Shown piece by piece: positions 43,582-52,211 of a stretch of 64,000 nucleotides of DNA. The notes beneath the pieces are model-generated. The model was not told the DNA's origin. It did not search any database and saw nothing but the letters and a program-made list of their open reading frames with translations. The stretch comes from Laspinema palackyanum D2c (GTDB lineage Bacteria; Cyanobacteriota; Cyanobacteriia; Cyanobacteriales; Laspinemataceae). The stretch covers positions 162,182-226,181 of the forward strand of contig NZ_JAMXFD010000001.1 in NCBI RefSeq assembly GCF_025370875.1. Reading direction: 5' to 3'. Both the position numbers and the translations under genes were made by a program. The stretch's first letter is position 1, and every line of letters starts with the position of its first letter.

Positions 43582-45111
43582 TCACCCAAATTTTGAGAAA
43601 TTATTAATCCCCCAATAGAGGAAGAAAGCCAACCCGACTGCCCAGACGGGAATTAAGGCTAACAAAGTTTCTTGAGAGAACCATCGATTCAAAAAATTAC
43701 CCTGTATGCTCTGTATTGGGCCCGTGGGCTCGCGACCGACTTGAATCTGGGTTTCGGTTCCAGAAAATTGGACTTGAATGCCGGTAGGATTATTGTCTTG
43801 GGGATTAGAGGACACAAGTGCGATTGTGTCAAGTTTTTGAATCTCTAAATCCGTTGCTGTTTCTCCCATTAAAAAATCGTTTTGTGATATTTGGAGTGAT
43901 TGCCTTGCCATCCCAATTTGACCCGCGATCGCAGTAGACTCATAGATCTGTGGATCGGTAGCCGTTTGTGCGGGGTGGCGGCGGTAAAATCGCACATTTT
44001 CAACATTCAGATTACCCGGTATCCATTGAGTCGAGGGTTCTGGAACGATCGCCGCGATCGCCGCTTGCTCTCTCAAAGTTAAGGTTAGCCCTGTTTCCTC
44101 GGGAATCCAGGTAAATTCTAAGGCAGTATCGGGGTTGGGGCGACTACTCCCGGACTGAAGTTCAGTAATTTGATATCCTCGTAAACTCACCCGCAACGGC
44201 TGATTGCCAAAGTCAAGTTCTAGCACATTGGGACGAATGGCCGGTTGTAAGACAAGTTGGAGACGACTGCGATCGTAACTGAACTGTTCGACCCAGGTAT
44301 GTTGTCTTAACCACAAGCGTTTGAGGGTCAGCTCACTCCGGCGATCGGCTTCAACGGGCGTGATTTCCCATTCACTCTCCGCAGCAAGGAGATCAATTGT
44401 GAGACTTGATAACTGATTCAATCGCGGAGCATTGGCACTTTCAAACCGTCCGGTTAAAGTGAAGCTTTGTTTCCCGGCGATCGCCATCTGACGCAACCCG
44501 CTTATCCCCTCAAATAAGACAAAACTTTGCGGTGATTCTCCATATCTAAAGCTAAGTTCTTCTACTAGAATACTCCCTTCAAAGGGATGGGGAAATCGGA
44601 CGAATGTTACCAAGGGTAGGACGGCTAGGCAGAGGGCAATTAATGCGATCGCCCGATAGAAATCTTGGGGGAGTCTCCCGGATTGCTTCCGGGGCGGATC
44701 CTCTGGGGGAATGGACTGTAGTCTGGGTTTAGAAATGCCCGACTTTCCAAGGGAATTTCCCAAGGGGGGAACGGTTCGGGTCAGTGTTGGCAAATGGGTC
44801 ATATACCAGACCATCAATTCAATCAGATGGATCAACAACCAGAAACCTTGAAAGGCGAATTGCCAAATCCCCAGCAGTAGCCATTTGAAGGGGACGAATA
44901 AAATCATGAAATCTTTCTGGGCGATCGCTTCCTTGAGTTGAGCGAACAGTCGCTGTATCCACATTCGGAGTTCTGAAGAGGCCCACAACAACAATTCAAT
45001 CAACTGAATTCCCAGCCAAAACAGGTTAACCAGCAGGTTCCAGATTCCCACCAGAACCCACCGACCCAATTCCTGCACCCCCTTAAAAATTAGTCGAACG
45101 GTTGGTTTCAC
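43582..45111 (-). CDS. Large unknown membrane protein with duplicated N-terminal helices
   Basis: The 509-aa protein has two related N-terminal hydrophobic units: RWVLVGIWNLLVNLFWLGIQ-LIELLLW (about 17-43) and KWLLLGIWQFAFQGFWLLIH-LIELMVW (about 76-102), a clear internal duplication. A third helix (about 152-172) leads into a ~310-residue beta-rich extracytoplasmic region. A final helix (about 485-505) ends the protein. No family is recognised. It is convergent with devCA and its function is unknown. Confidence 0.7.
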   Translation of the reverse strand: MKPTVRLIFKGVQELGRWVLVGIWNLLVNLFWLGIQLIELLLWASSELRMWIQRLFAQLKEAIAQKDFMILFVPFKWLLLGIWQFAFQGFWLLIHLIELMVWYMTHLPTLTRTVPPLGNSLGKSGISKPRLQSIPPEDPPRKQSGRLPQDFYRAIALIALCLAVLPLVTFVRFPHPFEGSILVEELSFRYGESPQSFVLFEGISGLRQMAIAGKQSFTLTGRFESANAPRLNQLSSLTIDLLAAESEWEITPVEADRRSELTLKRLWLRQHTWVEQFSYDRSRLQLVLQPAIRPNVLELDFGNQPLRVSLRGYQITELQSGSSRPNPDTALEFTWIPEETGLTLTLREQAAIAAIVPEPSTQWIPGNLNVENVRFYRRHPAQTATDPQIYESTAIAGQIGMARQSLQISQNDFLMGETATDLEIQKLDTIALVSSNPQDNNPTGIQVQFSGTETQIQVGREPTGPIQSIQGNFLNRWFSQETLLALIPVWAVGLAFFLYWGINNFSKFG

Positions 45112-45225
45112 AGATGGTTCTAAGGCTTTGATTGGTTTAAGACAAGAGCATCATACCATTTTAGATTTTTTACCCGGGCTTGAGGCGATCGTCTGGGGTT
45201 GGTCCAATCCAAGGGCGGTTTAAGC

Positions 45226-45375
45226 GCTAATCCGCAATTCGGTTGTGATAGGTCTGTAAAAGCCCGCACCCTGTTCTGGAAGCGTTCCGTAAGGAAAGGG
45301 TGGGGAAAAAGTGGACAAAGGCGTAGAAGGCAGGCTACAAGAGTAAGGGAGAGTCTTTGACAACCGGATTGGGTA
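45226..45375. mobile_element. Inverted-repeat element, family copy B (diverged)
   Basis: The left end reads CCGCAATTCGGTTGTGATAGG then TCTGTAAAAG, and the right end CTTTGACAACCGGATTGGGTAT. These pair imperfectly and match copy A (37788-37915) at both ends, including the subterminal TATAGGTCTGTTAAAAG. The middle differs. No ORF lies inside. Confidence 0.6.
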
Positions 45376-45951
45376 TGAGCCCTGCCTGTCAGAAGGTGTA
45401 AGGAGAAATATCTGCATTGAGGTTTATATTGCCCAAATTCTGTCTCAGCAACCTAGGGGAACTTATCCGCCACCGGCTGTACCCCCGCAGGAGAGGAAGG
45501 GCTAGGTCTCTAAGACGGGGGATTGGGAAGTTGAGTCTCAACTTTGTAAGGCTTGTTGTAGGAAAATCTATACCAATAGATAGAGGTGATTTTCTGCCTT
45601 TTCCTCTGGTTCTCCTTCCTGAACGGGGATTGATAAATTTTTCTTGTGATTCACAAGTATTTTGGATGGATTATATCATTTTAGTTGATGGCGATCGGTG
45701 TAGTTTTTTCGGGAGAAAGTGGGTAAACTCATGTATAGAGAGTTTCTCACGCGAGCAACTCTCTAAAAGGACGTTTTATCCGAAGGAATCCCGGTGTTTA
45801 TAAGCTGATGTAAGAGTTTAATCCCGCCAGGAGAAATCACGGGTGCTACTGTTGAGACCGATGCTTCAGGGAAGAGGCTTTGGGTGCAAACATCAATCCG
45901 CGATCGCCTGAGCTGTCGTTTTCTCTCTACCCTGACGAGTATTTTTGCTTA

Positions 45952-45980
45952 TTGCCAAAACTGTATTATTGTTGTAACAT
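45952..45980 (+). promoter_or_regulatory. Orphan sigma-70-type promoter
   Basis: TTGCCA and TAACAT are 17 bp apart. No convincing gene starts within 800 bp downstream, so it may drive a small RNA or the long leader of the sigma-factor gene. Confidence 0.4.
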
Positions 45981-46821
45981 AAACAGAAGGGCTTGCCCCT
46001 AACGAAGGAACAACACCAGGAACATCACTCTGTAGAGAGATAGAGATGCACTTTGAGTGAACCCTACACCTTCAAACCCAGTCTAAAAGGAAAGGAGACT
46101 CATACAGTCACAGCAAGAAGCAGTTGCGAAGAAGCTAGACGTAAAGTTTTTCTAAAATTTATACCCTTGCCTACTCCCGCAGCAGGATTCAGGTCAAGAA
46201 AGGGAGGTGGTAAACTCAGTCTACTAAGTAGCAAGCTCTCTCATTCAGTGGGGGAAACCCCCCTGTTACCCAGCTTTAAAAGTACGGGGATTGCCCTGTT
46301 TAAGGCGCTGTCAAAGGCAAATGAAATAGTGCATGATCTGTAAATAGAGGAGAATATCGTGGAAGTAGATTGGCACAACAGACCTAAAACTAGAAACGCG
46401 ATCCTAGGGGGTTTAACGGTTAAAGCCTATTATCCCCTAGTTTCTAAGTTGAAATCTAAAATCCCTCTTCTTTCACTTCCCATACATTGGATTGCTCAAA
46501 TCCTCGTGGACCCGGGAAACGGGAATATTAAGGAAACTTTAACGTGACCAGGACTGACTCTAATCTCAATAACCCTTTACTCAATTGTAGATCTGACATA
46601 AGATAGAAGAAGTCAAAATCATAATGACTTTGAGTTGACTAGGCGTCACCCCCGGTCTGGTGCAGCAAACAAGCCCCCCCGAACAGGCATCTGTAAGGCG
46701 CTGACCCAAATCGCGAGGAGGATGTAACCCAGTCAGTGAGACCAAACCGCGAAATGCTACCCGTTGAGTGGGGCGAGTGCTTGCTACGCATAAGAATGTA
46801 TTTCGTTTGGAGAACTGCAAA

Positions 46822-47826
46822 ATGCCCACAATCAAATCTCGGCCAACCACTGTTAAGCAAACTTATATGGGCGCACGACAAAGCGATTCTACTGATACCA
46901 TTCGTTCGTATTTACATGAAATTGGTCGTGTGCCGCTGCTGACCCATGAGCAAGAAATTGTCTTTGGGAAGCAAGTGCAGCAAATGATGGCGTTTTTGGA
47001 AGCGAAAGAAGCGCTAGAGAAGAAGCTCAAACGCGAACCTACGGAAGAAGAATGGGCCGAGGCGGTTGGACAAAGCGTTGGAGATCTCAAGAACTTGGTC
47101 AAAATCGGTCGGCGATCCAAGCAAAAGATGATTGAAGCGAACCTGCGCCTGGTGGTGGCGATCGCCAAGAAATACCAGAAGCGCAACCTAGAATTCCTGG
47201 ACTTGATCCAAGAAGGAACCCTCGGATTAGAGCGGGGTGTAGAGAAATTCGACCCGATGCGGGGATATAAATTCTCCACCTACGCCTACTGGTGGATTCG
47301 TCAGGCGATTACGCGGGCGATCGCCCAACAAGCGCGGACAATCCGCCTGCCGATTCACATCACCGAGAAACTCAACAAAATCAAGAAAGTGCAACGGGAA
47401 CTCACCCAAAATTTAGGCCGGAGTCCTTCTCCTTCCGAGATTGGTGAAGCCCTGGAGTTAGAACCGGCACAGATTCGGGAATATCTGTTAATGGCACGTC
47501 AGCCAGTTTCCCTGGATCTGCGAGTGGGAGATAACCAAGACACCGAACTGCAAGACCTCCTAGAGGACGCAGATGCTTCTCCGGAAAATTACATCACCCA
47601 AGAATTGCTGCGGGAAGATTTAGAGAGCCTTTTGGCAGAACTCACCACTCAGCAGCGGGATGTGATTATTTTGCGATTTGGCCTAAAAGATGGGCGGGAA
47701 TTGTCCCTAGCCAAAGTCGGTGAAAAACTCAATCTCAGTCGCGAACGAGTACGCCAATTGGAACATCAAGCGCTCGCGCACCTGCGCCGTAGACGAGCCA
47801 ATGTGCAAGAGTATTTAGCCAGCTAA
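46822..47826 (+). CDS. Group 2 RNA polymerase sigma factor (RpoD-related)
   Basis: The 334-aa protein has region 1.2 (TIRSYLHEIGRVPLLTHEQEI), region 2 (NLRLVVAIAKKYQKRNLEFLDLIQEGTLGLERGVEKFDPMRGYKFSTYAYWWIRQAI), region 3 (RLPIHITEKLNKIKKVQREL) and region 4 (DVIILRFGLKDGRELSLAKVGEKLNLSRERVRQLEHQALAHLRR). The short N-terminus without region 1.1 marks a non-essential group 2 factor of the SigB/C/D/E kind; I cannot say which. The ATG at 46822 (MPTIKSRPTT) is the preferred start. A strong terminator follows. Confidence 0.92.
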   Translation: MPTIKSRPTTVKQTYMGARQSDSTDTIRSYLHEIGRVPLLTHEQEIVFGKQVQQMMAFLEAKEALEKKLKREPTEEEWAEAVGQSVGDLKNLVKIGRRSKQKMIEANLRLVVAIAKKYQKRNLEFLDLIQEGTLGLERGVEKFDPMRGYKFSTYAYWWIRQAITRAIAQQARTIRLPIHITEKLNKIKKVQRELTQNLGRSPSPSEIGEALELEPAQIREYLLMARQPVSLDLRVGDNQDTELQDLLEDADASPENYITQELLREDLESLLAELTTQQRDVIILRFGLKDGRELSLAKVGEKLNLSRERVRQLEHQALAHLRRRRANVQEYLAS

Positions 47827-47865
47827 TTTATGGCTAATAGCAATGAGCTATTGGCGTTGAAGATG

Positions 47866-47904
47866 CGGAAGGGGATCTATTGAAGGTCCCCTTCCGTGTT
47901 TTTT
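47866..47904 (+). terminator. Sigma-factor gene terminator
   Basis: CGGAAGGGGA and TCCCCTTCCG form a perfect 10-bp stem around CTATTGAAGG-like loop sequence, followed by TGTTTTTT. Confidence 0.88.
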
Positions 47905-48074
47905 AGGGGAGGATTGGGGGGATGGGGGAGAATTGGGAGATTGGGGAGAATTGGGGGATGGGGGGGACTTACAAGAGTAGGTTTTTTACGTTCATGGTAA
48001 TTTACTTCAAATTAATTGCACTTCCGGTCCCCTCCCCTGTGTCTTGGTCCGGGTTAGGGTGGGGTTCCCTCCCC

Positions 48075-49751
48075 TTAAAATGTAACCCGATCGCGCAAGC
48101 GTTCTGATAGGGTGGGACCAATTCCTGAGACCCGTTGCAAATCCTCCACGGACGTGAACGGTTGCTCTTGCCTGGTGGCAATAATCCGAGAGGCTAAAGC
48201 GGGACCAATTCCGGGTAACGCTTCTAACTCCTGCTGAGTGGCTCGATTCACATTGATTCGCGCTTCGGGAGATAATGCGGCAACTGGAGTGGACTCGCCA
48301 CATTGCTGAATCTGCTGTTGGATTTTGGCCTCAATGTGGGTGGGTAATCCTAAACGAGCGGTGCTATAAAGGCGTTCAAACTCTCGTTTAAAATGGGCAG
48401 CGACGAGGGGAGAGTCAATGACCAAGAGGGTTTCATCATTACGAGAATTAGCGGCGGCGGACCAGTTATGAGACCCGGTGATCACGATGCGATCATCTAA
48501 GAGGGCAAATTTATGATGGAGGCGATCGCCCGGAGGTAATTGCGGAACGCCTACCGTATCCAGGGGCGTAGACCAAGGTTGGTTGGCCTGATCATACTGA
48601 CAATTTTGATTGGGTAAAGCCACCCCCATCATGTCCAACCCTTCGCTATAACTGCGGTAGGCAAAACTGGGATCAATCAGAGCACGGACCTGTACCCCAG
48701 TGCGATGACGAGCATAAAGGGTATCGCTCAACTGCTGTTTTGAGAAGACAAACAGGGCCAGGTCCACGGATTGAGTGGCGAGATTCAATGTATTGGCGAT
48801 CGCCCCATTGACACTCTGCGCCCAAGGAACTCGCGCCCCCGTCGGCGCAAATTGCACCCCCACGGAACTGGCCCCCAAATTCACCGACTGCTTCGGACGG
48901 AATGGTTTTTGCACTCCAAACAAACTATCGGGATCACCCCCGGGGCCATCTCCCCACATCAGGTTAAACTCTTGTTGGAATAAACCCGCCAATGCCGGAC
49001 TGTCAATTTTGAGTAAATTATTGGGATTACCCAGACTGGTCTGAGAGAGAAAATCTCCGTGGATGTCACTGGTGGTAAAATTGGCCGAAGTGACGAGCAC
49101 CCGGCGACCATCGGCGATCGCAAATTTGTGGTGCATCAACCCGCTGCCTTTAGAACCATCTGCCGTATCGTCAATTAAAGGCACTCCGGCATTTTTTAAA
49201 ATGATTAAAGCATCCCCCTGGGCGATTTCCTCTGGACTGAGGACACCATCCTGGTTGCGATCGATCAGGTGACGCCATTCTTCATAACGAGCTTTGCTGC
49301 GTTCATCCAAACCGACGACTTGCTGCGGCGTCAACTCACTGAGGGCTTGGTTATAGGTATTTTCCAAAATCACCCGGACCCTGACACCGGATTGATGCTT
49401 AAGGGCGATCGCAATCGCAATCTTAGGCAACTGCAACTCCTGAACGGCCACATCCACCGTGGATGTCGCGCCATTGATAGTATCCACAATCAACTGTTCC
49501 AAATCATCCCCCGGTCGCGTGATGCCTCGGTAAGGCTCTGGGTACTCACGGACCGGATTCTGGTTCAAATAAACCTCCACAAAGGGATCTTGGGGTAGGG
49601 GAGGGAGTCGATGCAGGGTGGGCTGAATTTCCTTACACCCGCTTCCGAGCAGGCCCAGGGTCACCATCAGCAGAGGCCGGAGAAAGGGCCAGAATTTAGG
49701 GGATTGTGGGGTTTTTCGTAGGATCAGCAGTAGGAGCATAAGACCCGACAA
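48075..49751 (-). CDS. Phospholipase D-like lipoprotein with EF-hand-like loop and ComEA HhH domain
   Basis: The 558-aa protein has an N-terminal hydrophobic leader with a lipobox-like LGSGC (about residue 39). Two HKD half-sites follow: MHHKFAIADGRRVLVTSANFT and LHHKFALLDDRIVITGSHNW. Between the first helix set and the first HKD is DRNQDGVLSPEE, an EF-hand-like calcium loop. The C-terminal ~65 residues (INVNRATQQELEALPGIGPALASRIIATRQ...DLQRVSGIGPTLSERL) are a ComEA-type helix-hairpin-helix DNA-binding domain. The whole suggests an exported, DNA-binding nuclease or phosphodiesterase. The long N-terminus leaves the exact start open. Confidence 0.85.
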   Translation of the reverse strand: MSGLMLLLLILRKTPQSPKFWPFLRPLLMVTLGLLGSGCKEIQPTLHRLPPLPQDPFVEVYLNQNPVREYPEPYRGITRPGDDLEQLIVDTINGATSTVDVAVQELQLPKIAIAIALKHQSGVRVRVILENTYNQALSELTPQQVVGLDERSKARYEEWRHLIDRNQDGVLSPEEIAQGDALIILKNAGVPLIDDTADGSKGSGLMHHKFAIADGRRVLVTSANFTTSDIHGDFLSQTSLGNPNNLLKIDSPALAGLFQQEFNLMWGDGPGGDPDSLFGVQKPFRPKQSVNLGASSVGVQFAPTGARVPWAQSVNGAIANTLNLATQSVDLALFVFSKQQLSDTLYARHRTGVQVRALIDPSFAYRSYSEGLDMMGVALPNQNCQYDQANQPWSTPLDTVGVPQLPPGDRLHHKFALLDDRIVITGSHNWSAAANSRNDETLLVIDSPLVAAHFKREFERLYSTARLGLPTHIEAKIQQQIQQCGESTPVAALSPEARINVNRATQQELEALPGIGPALASRIIATRQEQPFTSVEDLQRVSGIGPTLSERLRDRVTF

Positions 49752-50204
49752 AAGAGAATGGGGAGATGGGGGAAGGCAGATAGAAGACTTTAGGAAAAAA
49801 GTATCGGGAAAGAGTAGGGAGTGTTAACGCATGGTAGAATTGCGATCTGTTAAAAAAGATTTGTCCATCGTCTTCGCCCTCCTTGTCCGGCATCATAGCA
49901 TTCAGGATAAGTTATTCTACCCTTTCGAGGGAAGGATCCATGTCAACAAAATTTTAAGGGTTCAATTCAGCAGTTGAACCGGCAGGGATTGGGTTGACTT
50001 AACGGATGTCTGGTGATGGCATGGAAATATGGCCGAAATTAGGTTTCGGCTCGGGGATTAGGGTAACATCGGATCTATTGCTGACTGAGGACGTTCGTGC
50101 AACGGAAAACAGTGGGCATAGACCAGAGCCTATGGGTTGAGGATAAGCTCTCATCACGAGTTGAAGTTGGAGGTTTGGGCCAGACAAACCAACACCAGTG
50201 TTTT
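49752..50204. other. Intergenic gap between divergent genes
   Basis: It holds the upstream regions of the phospholipase-like gene (left) and the zinc-finger protein (right). Frames extending from 50097 have no supporting start features. No RNA gene or strong hairpin is seen. Confidence 0.4.
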
Positions 50205-50606
50205 ATGCCGAGAAGAAAAAAAATCTTTCCATGCGGTCACAAGGGTTATGGTCAAGTTTGTCACCGTTGCGCCCAAGATCAAGAGGCCCAGGAGCAAGCG
50301 GTACGTTCGCTGGCGGAAAAACGACAGCAAAAAATGGAATGGGAAGCCACTTTTGACAATGACCCCATTGATTTGAGAGAGTTACCCGATTATGTGGTTC
50401 ACAAAGCCCGGAATATTATCGAGGGACTCAGTGAACGGCGTAATTATCGAGAGTTTGGCGGGAAGCGCCTCCGTCACAATCGCTGTATTATCAGCATCCC
50501 GGTTACCCGAAACTATCGGATGATTTGCCGAGAGGAGGGGAATATTACGATTCCAGAATCTGTATTGTCACATGAAGATTACAATGTGTGCAAGCCGGGG
50601 AGTTAA
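50205..50606 (+). CDS. Zinc-ribbon protein with RelE/ParE-like C-terminal half
   Basis: From the ATG at 50205 the 133-aa protein begins MPRRKKIFPCGHKGYGQVCHRC, a CxH...CxxC zinc-binding knuckle common in a cyanobacterial family (recently grouped as DUF7682, from memory). A charged helix (AQEQAVRSLAEKRQQKMEWE) follows. The rest, LPDYVVHKARNIIEGLSERRNYREFGGKRLRHNRCIISIPVTRNYRMICREEGN...SVLSHEDYNVC, resembles the core of RelE/ParE ribonuclease-type toxins (strand-rich, RxRIxxxxxNxYRLIC). No antitoxin gene is adjacent. The role is unknown; RNA or ribosome binding is a guess. Confidence 0.65.
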   Translation: MPRRKKIFPCGHKGYGQVCHRCAQDQEAQEQAVRSLAEKRQQKMEWEATFDNDPIDLRELPDYVVHKARNIIEGLSERRNYREFGGKRLRHNRCIISIPVTRNYRMICREEGNITIPESVLSHEDYNVCKPGS

Positions 50607-50810
50607 GGGTGCTGAGTGAATGGAGCGTGAATTCTCGATCGCACCGATGAAAAGATTGATAAACTGCTTAGGGGGCGATCGCCAGTCCTCCCGGGTTATA
50701 GAGTCAGGCTCTTAGACCGATGGAGCGGCGATCGCTCCTTTAGTCGCTGCTGGATCAAGGCTCACGAGAGAGTAGCCCTGTAGCGGCTTATCCTCAATCT
50801 GAGTAAAGAG

Positions 50811-51989
50811 ATGCAAATCTATTTAGATTACAGCGCAACTACACCGACTCGACCCGAGGCGATCTCTGCTATGCAAGACGCCCTCACCCAGGATTGGGGT
50901 AATCCTTCCAGCATCCATGAATGGGGCCAAAGAGCTGCAACGGTGGTGGAAAAGGCTCGAATGCAGGTCTGTAATCTCATCGATGCACCAGCGGATTCCC
51001 TGATTTTTACTGCTGGGGGAACGGAAGCGGACAACCTGGCGATTATGGGAGTAACTCGTCACTATCAGACCCCACAACATCTGATTATTTCTGAGGTGGA
51101 ACATTCTGCAATCAGCAAAACGGTGGAGTTGCTAGAGCAGTGGGGATGGGGGGTGACGCGGTTGCCGGTTGATCGCCTAGGAAGGGTGAATCCCGAGGAC
51201 CTGAAATCTGCTCTGCGCTCCGATACGGTGTTGGTGTCGGTGATTTATGGACAGAGTGAAGTGGGAACGGTGCAACCGATTCAAGAATTGGGGGCGATCG
51301 CTCGCGCGGCAGGGGTGTTATTTCATGTGGATGGGGTACAGGTTGTCGGGCGATTGCCGGTGAATGTGCAAGAATTGCCGGTGGATCTGCTCTCCCTCTC
51401 CAGTCATAAAATTTATGGCCCTCAAGGGGCAGGGGCGCTCTACGTTCGGGACGGGTTGGAACTGGTTCCTTTGCTGACGGGAGGGGGACAAGAATCAAAT
51501 CGGCGATCGGGGACTCAGGCAGTGCCTGCGATCGCCGGATTTGGGATGGCGGCAGAATTAGCGATGGAAGAAATGCCAACAGAGACTGCGAGATTAATTC
51601 AATTGCGCGATCGCCTCTTCGAGTTATTAGCGGATACCCCGGAACTGATCCCCACAGGCGATCGGCTGCATCGTTTACCCCACCATGTCAGTTTCTGTCT
51701 GCGGGAGGATGCTCATAGTCGAGGCAGTCAACCCATCTCCGGCAGGGCGATCGTCCGTCAAATGAACCTCGCCGGAATCGCCATCAGTTCCGGATCCGCC
51801 TGTAGTAGCGGCAAACTCAACCCCAGTCCCGTCCTCTTAGCAATGGGATACAGTCCCACCGAAGCCACCGCTGCTGTGCGCCTCACCCTCGGACGACATA
51901 CCACCGCAGCCGATATCGACTGGACTGCAATGGTCCTCAAGCAAATTTTAGCCAGACTGATGCCCAAATTAGCCCTTGCTAGACTTTAA
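50811..51989 (+). CDS. Cysteine desulfurase (NifS/IscS family)
   Basis: The 392-aa PLP enzyme takes sulfur from cysteine for Fe-S clusters and thiolation. Markers are YLDYSATTPTRPEAI at the start, TAGGTEADNLAIMG, SEVEHSAI (PLP-stacking His), HVDGVQVVG (PLP Asp), SSHKIYGPQGAGAL (PLP Lys), and ISSGSACSSGKLNPSPVLLAMG with the active-site Cys on the long loop. It is a group I enzyme and the ATG start is directly at the conserved YLDYSAT. It stands alone; no IscU or SufE gene is close. Confidence 0.93.
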   Translation: MQIYLDYSATTPTRPEAISAMQDALTQDWGNPSSIHEWGQRAATVVEKARMQVCNLIDAPADSLIFTAGGTEADNLAIMGVTRHYQTPQHLIISEVEHSAISKTVELLEQWGWGVTRLPVDRLGRVNPEDLKSALRSDTVLVSVIYGQSEVGTVQPIQELGAIARAAGVLFHVDGVQVVGRLPVNVQELPVDLLSLSSHKIYGPQGAGALYVRDGLELVPLLTGGGQESNRRSGTQAVPAIAGFGMAAELAMEEMPTETARLIQLRDRLFELLADTPELIPTGDRLHRLPHHVSFCLREDAHSRGSQPISGRAIVRQMNLAGIAISSGSACSSGKLNPSPVLLAMGYSPTEATAAVRLTLGRHTTAADIDWTAMVLKQILARLMPKLALARL

Positions 51990-52062
51990 TTTCCCCGTCT
52001 GATTTTCTCTGCCTTTTGAGACAGAAGAAACTATTATTCGGCAAACCCTAAAAAAAGTTATA

Positions 52063-52122
52063 AACCGGGTTTCTACCGCAGTTTTTGCCGCAGTTTCACC
52101 GATTTGGACAGAAACCCTGTTT
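52063..52122. repeat. AAACCGGGTTTCT-family hairpin after the desulfurase gene
   Basis: AACCGGGTTTCT and AGAAACCCTGTTT pair with one mismatch across a 35-base loop that contains a doubled CCGCAGTTT. It is a third member of the dispersed hairpin family and lies between convergent transcripts. Confidence 0.6.
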
Positions 52123-52211
52123 CTTGAGAATGTCAGCAAAAAGTCTGGTTTTCTGTTGACACTGGGTCGGGGGCTTTGTCCGCTGTAGCCGCACCCTTGA
52201 GGTGGGTTTTT

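Larger units (their letters stand above)
45112..46821. other. 1.7-kb gene-poor region with hairpins, a repeat element and an orphan promoter
   Basis: No ORF here has convincing protein character. It contains repeat-family copy B (about 45226-45375), a palindrome AAGTTGAGTCTCAACTT (about 45530-45546), a stem AGAGAGTT/AACTCTCT (about 45737-45764), a hairpin CAGTGGGGGAAACCCCCCTG (46246-46265), and a good -35/-10 pair at 45952-45980. The last 250 bp before the sigma gene are G+C-rich with several short complementary segments and could be a structured leader. Unannotated small RNAs or a decayed mobile element are both possible. Confidence 0.45.

Noticed and set aside
45417-45803. 128-aa ORF in the gene-poor region
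   Set aside because: It has an Arg- and Cys-rich random composition, no ribosome site and no recognisable motif, and it overlaps visible hairpins.
46053-46343. 96-aa ORF downstream of the orphan promoter
   Set aside because: It starts with TTG, is rich in Ser/Lys without pattern, and runs through the GGGGGAAACCCCC hairpin; a non-coding transcript seems as likely.
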